Shown: piece after piece, positions 27,660 to 37,977 of the stretch
Numbering within the stretch: position 1 is the first letter of the stretch
Layout of the letters: each line of letters opens with the position of its first letter
Assembly: GCA_021783515.1 (NCBI GenBank)
Contig: JAJXTV010000028.1
Location: 1 to 51,659 of the forward strand
From: Nitrospirota bacterium
Lineage (GTDB): Bacteria > Nitrospirota > Thermodesulfovibrionia > Thermodesulfovibrionales > UBA6898
Reading direction: 5' to 3'
DNA length: 51,659 nt
Program-made: the position numbers and the translations under genes
Notes under the pieces: generated by a model
The model's input: the letters and a program-made list of their open reading frames with translations, nothing else
What the model was told of the DNA's origin: nothing
The model's database searches: none

Positions 27660-27780
27660 GAACGGCTTCCCCGTGCTTTAGCCGAGTTCTCTTATGGCCG
27701 GAGCGATGATAGGTCACGTCAAGCATTTTTATGGCAACGACATTCAAGTCGGGAATGATAGATATTTCAAAAACCATTAT

Positions 27781-27809
27781 TTGACTTTTGTCCCCAAAAG
27801 TAATAATGT
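27781..27809 (+). promoter_or_regulatory. Promoter with embedded operator for the 27816 module
   Basis: TTGACT (27781-27786) and TAATGT (27804-27809) are 17 bases apart. The start codon begins seven bases after the -10 box. The spacer contains the perfect inverted repeat ACTTTTG-TCCC-CAAAAGT (27784-27801). A wider pair, GACTTT/AAAGTC (27783-27788 and 27810-27815), surrounds it. A bound regulator would block polymerase directly. Confidence 0.5.
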
Positions 27810-27815
27810 AAAGTC

Positions 27816-28223
27816 ATGGCGGAGAGCGATATAGATTTGATTTTGGCAAGAGTATTAGGGGCATCGGAAGAGCCCTCAATACAGCAACTGGCCTTATACA
27901 TTCCGAATAAAGACAAAAACGGCAAACAGATAAAGAATTATGACCGGTGGGTGCAGGCGGCTGAAGGAATCCTGGCTCGTATAGGAGGCGGGGCAACGGC
28001 GCTGCCGCCCGCAGACGGCACATGGTTGAATCCTGAAAACGGTGATATTGTCCAGGAGAAGACGAAGATAATCTATACATACGTCTATCCTGAGAAGTTC
28101 GAGGAAAATATTGGATTGCTCAGAGAATTCCTGCATAGATTTGGCCGGGAAACAAATCAGGGAGAAGTGGTGATCGAATTCGACGGCCGATTTTACAGGA
28201 TTCGAAAATACGATGTGCAATGA
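27816..28223 (+). CDS. Uncharacterised protein, first gene of a two-gene module
   Basis: A 135-residue soluble protein with no recognised domain. It begins with a helical part (MAESDIDLILARVLG) and continues through YIPNKDKNGKQIKNYDRWVQAAEGILARIGGGATALPP. It ends in a conserved-looking block, LREFLHRFGRETNQGEVVIEFDGRFYRI. I recall similar unnamed proteins in scattered bacteria, but no function. There is no Shine-Dalgarno sequence; a promoter with an embedded inverted repeat ends just before the ATG. The partner gene follows after 23 bases. Small size, pairing, an operator and an island location would suit a toxin-antitoxin or similar module, by inference only. Confidence 0.7.
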   Translation: MAESDIDLILARVLGASEEPSIQQLALYIPNKDKNGKQIKNYDRWVQAAEGILARIGGGATALPPADGTWLNPENGDIVQEKTKIIYTYVYPEKFEENIGLLREFLHRFGRETNQGEVVIEFDGRFYRIRKYDVQ

Positions 28224-28246
28224 AACAACAATAAGGAGCAAGTAAC

Positions 28247-28633
28247 ATGGCAAGGAAAATCAAGGATACAGGGAAAACTCAGAGACGCGTCAATCCTAAG
28301 CTCGTTGCAAAAGCATTGGGCGCCGAGGACATAGGGGTCGAAATAGACACGAGGCAAGGCCCGATTTCTCTGTTAACGCTGCGGCAGTTTCTTCTGGGGA
28401 AGCTGTCCTCTACGGGAGGGCGGCCTCGCTTGCGGGGAACGAGAAAGACACGGAGCAAGATATCCTTCTTCGATGAGGATTGGGAAAAGATTGAGATGCT
28501 TTCGAAGTATTATCGTGAGGAAGAAGGCATTAACGTAACTTCGAGCCAAATTGCGTCCGCGCTGCTGCATGCGGAAGTGTCGAAGATAGATACTTCGGAG
28601 ATAAAATTCAAAACACATTCCGCTTCGAAGTAA
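28247..28633 (+). CDS. Uncharacterised protein, second gene of the module
   Basis: A 128-residue basic protein. The N-terminus is Lys/Arg-rich (MARKIKDTGKTQRRVNPKLVAKALGAE). A middle TLRQFLLGKLSSTGGRPRLRGTRKTRSKI is followed by the helix DWEKIEMLSKYYREEEGINVTSSQIASALLHAEVSKI. The charge and the Thr-Ser-Ser-Gln-helix pattern suggest nucleic-acid binding, but no named family is recognised. AAGGAG precedes the ATG. It is a candidate for the factor acting on the inverted repeat in the promoter upstream of its partner. Confidence 0.7.
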   Translation: MARKIKDTGKTQRRVNPKLVAKALGAEDIGVEIDTRQGPISLLTLRQFLLGKLSSTGGRPRLRGTRKTRSKISFFDEDWEKIEMLSKYYREEEGINVTSSQIASALLHAEVSKIDTSEIKFKTHSASK

Positions 28634-28656
28634 GTGCGCTTCATCTCTGAAATTGC

Positions 28657-29037
28657 TCAATCACCCAAGAACGCCTGTTTGATTCTTGCCGGCGTCAGGT
28701 TCGCCGCTATATCAGTTAGGACCACTTTCCCCAGTCTCAGGGCATAAGCCCTGTCAGCTATTTCGAGCACGCTTTTTACGTTCTGTTCCCCAATGAGTAT
28801 GGATGTCTTGAATTGTGTGGAAATATTCTTTATCGTCTCGAATGATTTCTTCACCGCCTTAGGCGATAGGCCAAGGGATGGCTCGTCGAGAAGAAGGACT
28901 TCAGGCCTCAGCATCAATGCCCGGCCGAGGGCGAGCATCTGCTTTTCCCCACCGCTCAAATTCCCGGCGTCTGCACCCTTCCGCTTTCCGATCTCAGGGG
29001 AAAGGTCATAGAAATGAACCGGAAATATACCGTGCAA
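28657..29037 (-). pseudogene. Truncated livF (branched-chain amino acid ABC transporter ATPase)
   Basis: The C-terminal half of a LivF-type ATPase is preserved. The ABC signature NLSGGEKQML, Walker B with EVLLLDEPSLGLSP, the LivF hallmark IGEQNVKSVLEIADRAYAL and the end LTPARIKQAFLGD are all present. The Walker A half is missing; homology begins near 29010, and the preceding codons are unrelated. With no ATP-binding loop it cannot work. It is the broken edge of a core operon at the right border of the island. No other liv genes are near. Confidence 0.8.
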
Positions 29038-29088
29038 TATAACGGTGCGCCGGTTAATACTCTCGTGATAGGGCCATAGGGCGCGTTA

Positions 29089-29117
29089 TTGACATTATTC
29101 CGAACAAGGAATACGCT
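29089..29117 (+). promoter_or_regulatory. Promoter of the DUF2845-like gene
   Basis: Consensus TTGACA (29089-29094) and TACGCT (29112-29117) are 17 bases apart. The ATG at 29124 starts six bases after the -10 box, so the message should be leaderless. Confidence 0.5.
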
Positions 29118-29123
29118 ACAGAC

Positions 29124-29555
29124 ATGATATCGTCTCACTCAAGAAGCCTTCTCAAGGGCCGCCGCCTCGGGTCAATTTATTCGGGGTTGCTTGGGTTTGC
29201 TATTCCGCTCCTTGCGGCCGCTCCGGCCGACGCCGTCTGCATGAGCTGCCTCTCCCACACCGGCAACAGCTATACCGAGCAGGCCTGCGACGGCGATTCC
29301 AAGTTCGACGTGGTCCGCAAATGCGGCAAGCCCGACTATGAGGAGGAAAGCGGCCAGGTGACGACCGGCGAATTCGGATCCTTCCGTCAGAAGGGGACGA
29401 AAGAGGGAGGGTTCGCCACGTCGACCGAAAAGATTGAAAAGCTCTACTACAACTGCGGACAGGGGAGGTTTATCAAGGTCCTCACCTTCAGGGGCGGGAC
29501 TCTTGCCACGATCGAAATCGGAGACCGGGGTTCGGGGGAGCAGAAGTGCTGGTGA
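29124..29555 (+). CDS. Secreted DUF2845-like protein
   Basis: A 143-residue exported protein. After a basic start (SRSLLKGRRL) a hydrophobic signal segment (about 18-37, GLLGFAIPLLAAAPADA) ends at a likely Ala-x-Ala cleavage site. The mature part contains CDGDSKFDVVRKCGKPDYEEES and ends with YYNCGQGRFIKVLTFRGGTLATIEIGDRG, the DUF2845 pattern of about 100 residues. Cysteines may form disulfides in the periplasm. The function of the family is unknown. It is the first intact core gene to the right of the island. Confidence 0.75.
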   Translation: MISSHSRSLLKGRRLGSIYSGLLGFAIPLLAAAPADAVCMSCLSHTGNSYTEQACDGDSKFDVVRKCGKPDYEEESGQVTTGEFGSFRQKGTKEGGFATSTEKIEKLYYNCGQGRFIKVLTFRGGTLATIEIGDRGSGEQKCW

Positions 29556-29617
29556 GGACGGTGCTCCATACGTCGCCTCCGTTCTGATTTTCTCCTCGCC
29601 CGAATGGCGTTCCGTCA

Positions 29618-29647
29618 TTGATTTTCACCCGTCATAACCAATACAAT
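29618..29647 (+). promoter_or_regulatory. Promoter of the RACo-like gene
   Basis: TTGATT (29618-29623) and TACAAT (29642-29647) are 18 bases apart. Seven bases separate the -10 box from the ATG at 29655. No ribosome-binding sequence fits in between. Confidence 0.5.
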
Positions 29648-29654
29648 TAGAGCT

Positions 29655-31520
29655 ATGCAAATTCGAATAATGAACGGAAAAACCGTCTCTGCCGACCCGG
29701 GGAAGACCCTCTATGAGGCGCTGAAGGCAAGCGGCGTCTATCTTGTCGCCTCATGCGGCGGCAAGGGCGTTTGCGGGAAGTGCCGCGTGAGACTGCTGGA
29801 GGGCAGCGCAAAGGTCGAGGCGACGGGCAAGCTTCTTAAGAAAGAGATCGAAGAGAAATTCGTGCTCGCCTGCAAGACCGTGCCGGAAGGCGATCTCCTT
29901 ATCGAGGTCCCTGAGGAATCGAAGCTGATCATCGGGGACAAGATCGCGGTATCGAAGACGAAGGACCTGCTTCAGTATCTGCAGTCCGTCGAACCTGAAC
30001 TCACCCCCGCCGTCCGCCGGATCGTCCTGAAACTGGATCCCCCGTCGATCCAGGATAACACCGGCGACCTCGAGCGGCTCAAGGCGGCCCTGGACGCGCA
30101 GGACATCCGGGACATGGATTTTTCGCACCCTTTCATTCTTGCGATGTCAATGGCCTTGCGGGGCGCCGCCTGGGACGTATGCCTTTCCTACACAGAAAAG
30201 CACGAGGCGATCGGTCTTTCGGCGGTATGCAAGGCGCACCACTACGGGCTTGCGGTCGATATCGGCACCACCACGGTCGTCGTATACCTGGTGAACTGCG
30301 CCGACGGGACACTCGTCGATTCGGGAATTACCTATAACTCCCAGATGCGCTATGGAGACGACGTGATCACGAGGATCGTGTACGCGACTGAGGGCGGCGG
30401 CCTTCAGGCCCTGCGGGACGCTATCGTGCACGACATCAACGACCTCCTGGCGCCGATGATCGAAAGAAACGGGATCGACCGCGAGGACATCGACTCCGCG
30501 GTGGTCTCCGGGAACACCACGATGTCACAGCTCTTCTGGGGGCTCGATCCGGCATCTATCAGGGAAGAGCCTTATATCCCGACCGTCAACTACTACCCGG
30601 TCTGGCGGGCCGGTACGAGCCATCTGAAGATCAATTCTCAGGGGCCGGTATATACGATGCCGAGCGTCGGGAGCTATGTCGGCGGAGACATCGTGGCGGG
30701 GGTGCTCGCGTCGAAAATGTACAAGAACCCCGAAGTGGCGCTCTTCATGGACATCGGGACGAACGGGGAGATCGCCGTCGGCAACAGCGACTGGATGATG
30801 ACCGCCGCCTGTTCGATGGGCCCCTGCTTCGAGGGCAGCGGGATTCGCCACGGCATGAGGGCGACCGAGGGGGCGATCGAATCGATCAGGATAGATCCGT
30901 CGAGTTTCGAGCCTTCCCTCGGGGTGATCGGTGATACCCCGCCTTCGGGCATATGCGGCTCTGGTATGATAGACGCCATCTCGGAACTCTTCGTGGCGGG
31001 CGTGATAGACCAGAAGGGCAAACTCAGAAGTGACCTCTCCACCGACAGGATAAGGACCGGAGACGAGGGGCCGGAGTTCGTCCTGCACCGCGGGGAGAGG
31101 AAGGACATCGTCCTGGCCGAGGTGGACATCGAAAATGTGATCAGGGCGAAGGCCGCGCTGTATGCCGGCGTCTCCGTCCTGCTGAAGGAGGTCGGCCTCA
31201 CGCTGGAGGTCGTGGAGCGCATTTATATCGCCGGGGGGTTCGGAAATTACCTCAACGTCGACAAGGCGATCATGATCGGCATGCTGCCGGACCTTCCCAA
31301 GGAGAAGTTTTCCTTTATCGGGAATACTTCCATCGCCGGGGCATATCTCTGTCTGCTTTCAGCGCAGATGAGACAGGAAGCGGAGGAGATCGCGCGAAAG
31401 ATGACCTATATGGAACTCTCGGTCTCGCGGGGCTTCATGGATGAATATATGTCGGCCCTCTTTCTTCCACATACCGACTTCAGTCTCTTTCCGACCGTTC
31501 AGGCGCTCTACGGGAAATAG
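29655..31520 (+). CDS. RACo/RamA-like reductive activator of corrinoid protein (2Fe-2S + ASKHA)
   Basis: This 621-residue protein has an N-terminal plant-type ferredoxin domain with Cys34, Cys40, Cys43 and Cys73 ligating a [2Fe-2S] cluster. A linker follows, then a large DUF4445/ASKHA ATPase domain from about 200 (LAVDIGTTTVVVYL, MDIGTNGEIAVG). Characterised members use ATP to re-reduce inactive Co(II) corrinoid proteins, for example the corrinoid iron-sulfur protein of the acetyl-CoA pathway. No corrinoid or methyltransferase gene is in the window, so the partner must lie elsewhere. The protein is full length. The -10 box lies seven bases before the ATG. Confidence 0.85.
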   Translation: MQIRIMNGKTVSADPGKTLYEALKASGVYLVASCGGKGVCGKCRVRLLEGSAKVEATGKLLKKEIEEKFVLACKTVPEGDLLIEVPEESKLIIGDKIAVSKTKDLLQYLQSVEPELTPAVRRIVLKLDPPSIQDNTGDLERLKAALDAQDIRDMDFSHPFILAMSMALRGAAWDVCLSYTEKHEAIGLSAVCKAHHYGLAVDIGTTTVVVYLVNCADGTLVDSGITYNSQMRYGDDVITRIVYATEGGGLQALRDAIVHDINDLLAPMIERNGIDREDIDSAVVSGNTTMSQLFWGLDPASIREEPYIPTVNYYPVWRAGTSHLKINSQGPVYTMPSVGSYVGGDIVAGVLASKMYKNPEVALFMDIGTNGEIAVGNSDWMMTAACSMGPCFEGSGIRHGMRATEGAIESIRIDPSSFEPSLGVIGDTPPSGICGSGMIDAISELFVAGVIDQKGKLRSDLSTDRIRTGDEGPEFVLHRGERKDIVLAEVDIENVIRAKAALYAGVSVLLKEVGLTLEVVERIYIAGGFGNYLNVDKAIMIGMLPDLPKEKFSFIGNTSIAGAYLCLLSAQMRQEAEEIARKMTYMELSVSRGFMDEYMSALFLPHTDFSLFPTVQALYGK

Positions 31521-31521
31521 G

Positions 31522-32370
31522 CTACGTATTCACCAGCATGTTGTCGATCAGCCTGGCGTTGCCCAGCCTGACGGCCACGGCGAGAAGCACCTCTCCCTTT
31601 ATCTCGGCGGCCGGGTCCAGCGTTTGGGGATCATAAACGCCCGCATATTCTACCGGGGCGATCAGCGGTTCTGCGGCCAGTATGTCCTGCATCATTTCCC
31701 TGACAGTTTCTGCCGTGCGCGTCCCGGAAAGCATCTCCTGTGACGCTGCCGTGAGGCAGCGGAAGAGGGCCGTGGCGGCCTTGCGCTGCTCTGCGGTAAG
31801 ATAGGCGTTTCTCGAGCTCATGGCAAGTCCGTCGTGCTCCCGTATCGTGGGGCAGACCACCACTTCCGTCCCGAAGTTGAGGTCCTTTGCGAGCCGCCTG
31901 ATAACCACCGTCTGCTGAAAATCCTTCTGGCCGAAATATGCCCTTGTGGGGAGCGTGATATTGAAGAGCTTCGAGACCACTGTTGCGACCCCCCTGAAAT
32001 GGCCCGGCCTGAACGCTCCGCAGAGCTTCTCCGAGATCTTTTCGACATCAAGGAACGTGCAGAACCCCGCCGGATACATCGCGCGGTCATCCGGCAGAAA
32101 GAGGACATCCGCCTCCAGTTCTCCTATCTTTTTCGTGTCTCCCTCGATGTCCCGCGGATACCTGCTGAGGTCTTCCGAAGGCCCGAACTGCGCGGGGTTG
32201 ACGAAGATGCTGACTGCGGTCACGTCATTTTCGGACCGCGATCTTCTGATCAGGCTCAGATGTCCCTCGTGAAGCGCGCCCATCGTCGGCACCAGGCCTA
32301 TCGTGCGCCCCTTCTGGAGGTGTTTTCTGCAGGTGTCCTGCATGATTCGGGGTATCCTGATAAGCTCCAT
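31522..32370 (-). CDS. panC: Pantoate--beta-alanine ligase
   Basis: This ligase makes pantothenate from pantoate and beta-alanine with ATP, in coenzyme A synthesis. The 282 residues carry the PanC signature VPTMGALHEGHLSLI (ATP-binding HxGH), FVNPAQFGPSEDL and the YFGQKDFQQ motif. The start is supported by AAAGGAAC and a TACAAT box 18 bases upstream. It converges with the RACo-like gene, stops nearly touching, and other pan genes are not adjacent. Confidence 0.95.
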   Translation of the reverse strand: MELIRIPRIMQDTCRKHLQKGRTIGLVPTMGALHEGHLSLIRRSRSENDVTAVSIFVNPAQFGPSEDLSRYPRDIEGDTKKIGELEADVLFLPDDRAMYPAGFCTFLDVEKISEKLCGAFRPGHFRGVATVVSKLFNITLPTRAYFGQKDFQQTVVIRRLAKDLNFGTEVVVCPTIREHDGLAMSSRNAYLTAEQRKAATALFRCLTAASQEMLSGTRTAETVREMMQDILAAEPLIAPVEYAGVYDPQTLDPAAEIKGEVLLAVAVRLGNARLIDNMLVNT

Positions 32371-32485
32371 CAGCGTTCCTTTTCGGGTATTGTATCACAA
32401 ACGCAGACGGGCCGGAGGTTGACTGATGCCGGGTTCCATGATACATATGGTGCAAGATCAATGAAGAAAATTCAGGAGGTGGAAT

Positions 32486-32914
32486 ATGCCGGTGCGGAAG
32501 GCGGAGGCGGTGTGGGAAGGGAATCTTATCAAGGGGAAAGGCACGATGAAGCTCGGCAGCGGGGCCTTTACAGGGGCCTATTCGTTTTCTTCCCGCTTCG
32601 AATCAGGGACGGGAACGAACCCTGAAGAGCTTATCGGAGCGGCGCATGCGGGCTGCTTTTCGATGGCCTTTTCGCTCTTCCTCGAAAAGGCCGGGTTTGC
32701 TCCCGAGCGCATTCATACCCAGGCGAAGGTGCATATCGACAAGGTGGGCGACGGATTCAAGATTACGGTGATCGAACTCGATACCGAAGCGAAGGTCGCC
32801 GGGATCGATGAAAAGAGATTTCAGGAACTGGCGGAGGCGACGAAGAAGGGCTGTCCTGTTTCGGTCGCGCTGGCGGCCACCGAGATCAGGCTGAAGGCGA
32901 GACTGGCCGGCTGA
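32486..32914 (+). CDS. OsmC-family peroxiredoxin
   Basis: A 142-residue OsmC/Ohr-fold protein that likely reduces organic hydroperoxides with a Cys pair. The first Cys is in IGAAHAGCFSMAFS and the second in KKGCPVSVAL. AGGAGGT six bases before the ATG gives a strong ribosome site. Its stop lies 29 bases inside the convergent 3' end of the universal stress gene, so both stress genes have overlapping tails. Confidence 0.9.
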   Translation: MPVRKAEAVWEGNLIKGKGTMKLGSGAFTGAYSFSSRFESGTGTNPEELIGAAHAGCFSMAFSLFLEKAGFAPERIHTQAKVHIDKVGDGFKITVIELDTEAKVAGIDEKRFQELAEATKKGCPVSVALAATEIRLKARLAG

Positions 32915-33788
32915 TATCCTGCTTCGCGCAGGGTTTTCCGATCAGCACGGATGATTGGGAGTTGCCCAGTATCCTTCTGGAGACGCTCCCCATCATCCCT
33001 TTTATCCCCCGGAGGCCTCTGCATCCCACGACGATCAGATCGGCCTCAAGTGCCCTCTCGGCCGCGAGTATCTCGCGCGAGGGGTCCCCGCTCCTGAGCA
33101 GGTAATCGACCTTGGAGAAACCTCCCAGATCCCTCCGGGCCTCCTCAAAGATCCGCTCCGATTCCCTGAAGGTGGAGGGCTTCAGGGTGATCTCCTCGCC
33201 GATTTCCTTAATGTATTTTTCGGGGATGTCGGCTACGAAGGGGAATGCGATATGTATTACCGTCACCTCCGTATCGGCCGGCAGCGGGAGGGCGGGAAGG
33301 AACTTTCCGGCGGCTTCCGCCGTAGCCGATCCGTCCGTCGCGAAGATAATCTTCATTGTTTCCGACTCGTTCCAGGGCGGGCGCTTGAATACGAGGACCG
33401 GGATCGTGGAGTTGATCGTTACCGCCCGCGTCGCGCTGCCCAGAAACAGTATCTGGACCCCCTTGACACCCCTGGCGCCCATGACGATGAGGTCGGCGCC
33501 GTAATCGGCCGCTTTCTCGATGATGGTCGTGTCGGGATAGCCTTCTTCTTCAGCCGTTTCGATCCTGACGGGAAGGGGCTTCAATATCTCGGTGCAGGCA
33601 TGAAGGATCTTCGGTGCGACCTTCTTGATTACCCTCCTCACCTGCGCGCTATAGTCGTCTTCATAGGGGATTTCGCTTATCACGTGCAGGACGCGGATTT
33701 CGTCCTTCTTCGAAAAAGCGAACCGGGTGAGAAACCTCGCCGCCCCCTCCGAATACTCCGATCCGTCCGTAGCAAGTAATATCTTCAT
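32886..33788 (-). CDS. Tandem universal stress protein (two UspA domains)
   Basis: The 300-residue protein contains two UspA domains (about 1-143 and 150-290). Each has an ATP-binding G-x2-G-x9-G-S/T pattern: GARGVKGVQ...GSAT and GCRGLRGIKG...GSVS. Such tandem proteins support stress survival, and many bind ATP. I place the start at 33788 (MKILLATDGSEYSEG), where the domain begins, although the frame is open to 33842. The convergent 3' overlap with the OsmC gene could cause antisense interference. Confidence 0.9.
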   Translation of the reverse strand: MKILLATDGSEYSEGAARFLTRFAFSKKDEIRVLHVISEIPYEDDYSAQVRRVIKKVAPKILHACTEILKPLPVRIETAEEEGYPDTTIIEKAADYGADLIVMGARGVKGVQILFLGSATRAVTINSTIPVLVFKRPPWNESETMKIIFATDGSATAEAAGKFLPALPLPADTEVTVIHIAFPFVADIPEKYIKEIGEEITLKPSTFRESERIFEEARRDLGGFSKVDYLLRSGDPSREILAAERALEADLIVVGCRGLRGIKGMMGSVSRRILGNSQSSVLIGKPCAKQDISRPVSPSA

Positions 33789-34555
33789 TCCTATCTTTTT
33801 CACCCCTTGAGAACATCTTAGCATGGAATAAAGAAGAGGCAAGCGAGATTCGAAGTCAGTGCGGGGTTACAGAGAGGAGGCCCTTGCGAGCGTCAGGACG
33901 GCCACCTCGGAAGCCCCCGACCCGAGCAGCTGTTTTGCACACTCGTTCGCGGTCGAGCCGGTCGTCATCACGTCGTCGACAAGCAGTACTCGGCAGCCGT
34001 CAAGCCGCTTCGGGGCCTCGAAGGCTCCCTTCAGGTTCTTCGCCCTTTCCGCGGCAGACAGCCCGATCTGGGGTTTTGTTTCCCTGCATTTCAGAAGTCC
34101 GTCCAGGACGAGCGGAACATTCTTCTGGTCAGAGAACACCTTCGCGAGGAGAAGCGACTGGTTGAAGCCGCGGCTTCTGAGTCCCGCGAGGCTCAGCGGG
34201 ACCGGGACGACAGCATCGATCCCCGCCGAGTCGAAGTCAAGGAGGAAGGCGGCAAGCGGTTTCGCGAGCCTTCTTGCCCCGTGGAACTTGTAGAGGTTGA
34301 TCGCCTCGGCAAGGACTCCCTCGTAGATCCCGAAACTTGACGCGTGAGAAAAAAGCGGCGGCTTCCTTATGCAGTCCGAGCAGACGACGGCATCCTCCGA
34401 TGCAAAGGGCGTTGCGCATATCCTGCAGGAAGGGCCGCGGTATTTCCTGATGCCCGACCAGCATTTCCTGCAGATGGGGGCATGGGAAACGCTGTCGGTC
34501 GCGCAGTTGCAGGAGGGGCAGACGGACGGGAAGAGGAGCTGCAGGATCCTTGCGA

Positions 34556-36360
<1,805 letters not shown>

Positions 36361-36384
36361 TCATGGGTTGATTTCTTTCCGGCA

Positions 36385-37965
36385 TCAGAGACTTATATGC
36401 TTTACGGAAAGTATGTTCGGCATCTTCTTGATCTCGGCGATCGTCTCCTCGGACGGGGTTGAATCGATGCTGACTACCGAGATCGCCTTCCCCCCCGCGG
36501 TCTCTCTTCCGAAGTGCATGCGGGCGATATTAATGCTGTTTTTGCCAAGGAGCGTGCCGATATTGCCAATCACCCCGGGCTTGTCGTTGTTGTACATCAG
36601 GAGAAGTTCGCCCTCCGGCACGATCTCGACCTTGAAGCCGTCGATCAGCACGATCCGGGGGTCTTTCTTGCTGAAGAGGGTGCCGGCGACATAGCTCTCC
36701 CGGTCCTTGGCCTTGATCCGCAGCGCGATCATGCTGTTATAGTCCCCGGCGTCGCTGCTCTTGATCTCCTTCACCTCGATCCCGCGCTCCTTTGCGATGA
36801 TCGGGGCGTTGACGAAGTTGACCGTTTCGAGGAGGACCGGTGAGAGGAACCCCTTCACTGCGGCGATTGTCACGGGCGCCGTGTTGATCTCCGCCGCCGT
36901 CCCCCGGTATTCGATGGTGATCTCGGTGGTGCCGCCCTCGAATATCTGGGCCGAGAACCCCCCGAGCTTTTCGGCGAGATTGATATACGGCTGGAGCCTC
37001 GGCACCTGCTCGTTCGGTATGGACGGGAAGTTCACCGCGTTTCTGATCACCCCGAAGACGAGATAATCGGCGATCTGCTCCGCGACTGCGACGGCCACGT
37101 TTTCCTGCGCCTCTTCCGTCGACGCCCCGAGATGAGGCGTGCAGACGACGTTATCGAGGGTGAGGAGCGGATTGTTTTCCGGAGGCTCTTTTTCGAAGAC
37201 GTCGAGCGCCGCAGCGGCCACCTTGCCGCTCTTGAGGGCCTCGTAGAGGTCGGCCTCGTTGATGATGCCGCCGCGGGCGCAGTTGATGATCCGCACGCCG
37301 TCCTTCATCGTGGCGATTGTCTTTGCGTTGATCACGCCCTTCGTCTCGGCCGTCAGCGGCGTATGGATCGTGATGAAATCGGCCTCGACAAAGAGCTCCT
37401 CTAGCGATACCTTCCGGATTCCGGCCGCCTGCGCCTTGTCCTCGTTCAGGAACGGATCGTAGGCAATCACGTGCATCTCGAGCCCCTGCGCCCGTTTGGC
37501 GACCTGGCCGCCGATGTTCCCGAGGCCGACGATGCCGAGCGTCTTATGGTAGAGCTCGACGCCCATGAACTTTTTCTTCTCCCACTTCCCGCCCTTCATC
37601 GACGCGGTCGCCTGCGGTATCAGGCGCGCGACCGAAAAAAGCATCGCCATCGCGTGCTCTGCCGTGGTGATCGTGTTGCCGCCGGGCGTGTTCATGACCA
37701 CGACGCCTTTTTTCGAGGCGGCGGCCTTGTCGACGTTGTCGAGGCCGGAGCCGGCCCTGCCGATCACCTTAAGGTTTGAGGCGGCCCCGAGGATCTCGGC
37801 GGTCACCTTGGTCGCCGAACGGATGACGAGCCCATCATATTCGCCGATGCATGCCTTCAGTTCCTCCGGCTTCATGCCCGTTTTTACGTCGACCGCGAGG
37901 CCGGCTTTCTTTAGAATGTCAACTCCCTTGGAGGAGATGTTGTCGCTGACAAGAACCTTTTTCAC
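36385..37965 (-). CDS. serA: D-3-phosphoglycerate dehydrogenase (long form with ACT domain)
   Basis: This catalyses the first step of serine synthesis, oxidising 3-phosphoglycerate with NAD. The 526 residues show the NAD fold GLGNIGGQVAKRA and catalytic features in RGGIINEADL and PHLGASTEEAQ. An intervening allosteric-substrate-binding domain (about 315-450) and a C-terminal ACT domain (LLMYNNDKPGVIGNIGTLLG) follow. The ACT domain suggests feedback control by serine. It is 12 bases downstream of the aminotransferase, which probably supplies the next step. Confidence 0.96.
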   Translation of the reverse strand: MKKVLVSDNISSKGVDILKKAGLAVDVKTGMKPEELKACIGEYDGLVIRSATKVTAEILGAASNLKVIGRAGSGLDNVDKAAASKKGVVVMNTPGGNTITTAEHAMAMLFSVARLIPQATASMKGGKWEKKKFMGVELYHKTLGIVGLGNIGGQVAKRAQGLEMHVIAYDPFLNEDKAQAAGIRKVSLEELFVEADFITIHTPLTAETKGVINAKTIATMKDGVRIINCARGGIINEADLYEALKSGKVAAAALDVFEKEPPENNPLLTLDNVVCTPHLGASTEEAQENVAVAVAEQIADYLVFGVIRNAVNFPSIPNEQVPRLQPYINLAEKLGGFSAQIFEGGTTEITIEYRGTAAEINTAPVTIAAVKGFLSPVLLETVNFVNAPIIAKERGIEVKEIKSSDAGDYNSMIALRIKAKDRESYVAGTLFSKKDPRIVLIDGFKVEIVPEGELLLMYNNDKPGVIGNIGTLLGKNSINIARMHFGRETAGGKAISVVSIDSTPSEETIAEIKKMPNILSVKHISL

Positions 37966-37977
37966 CCTTTTGTCCTC

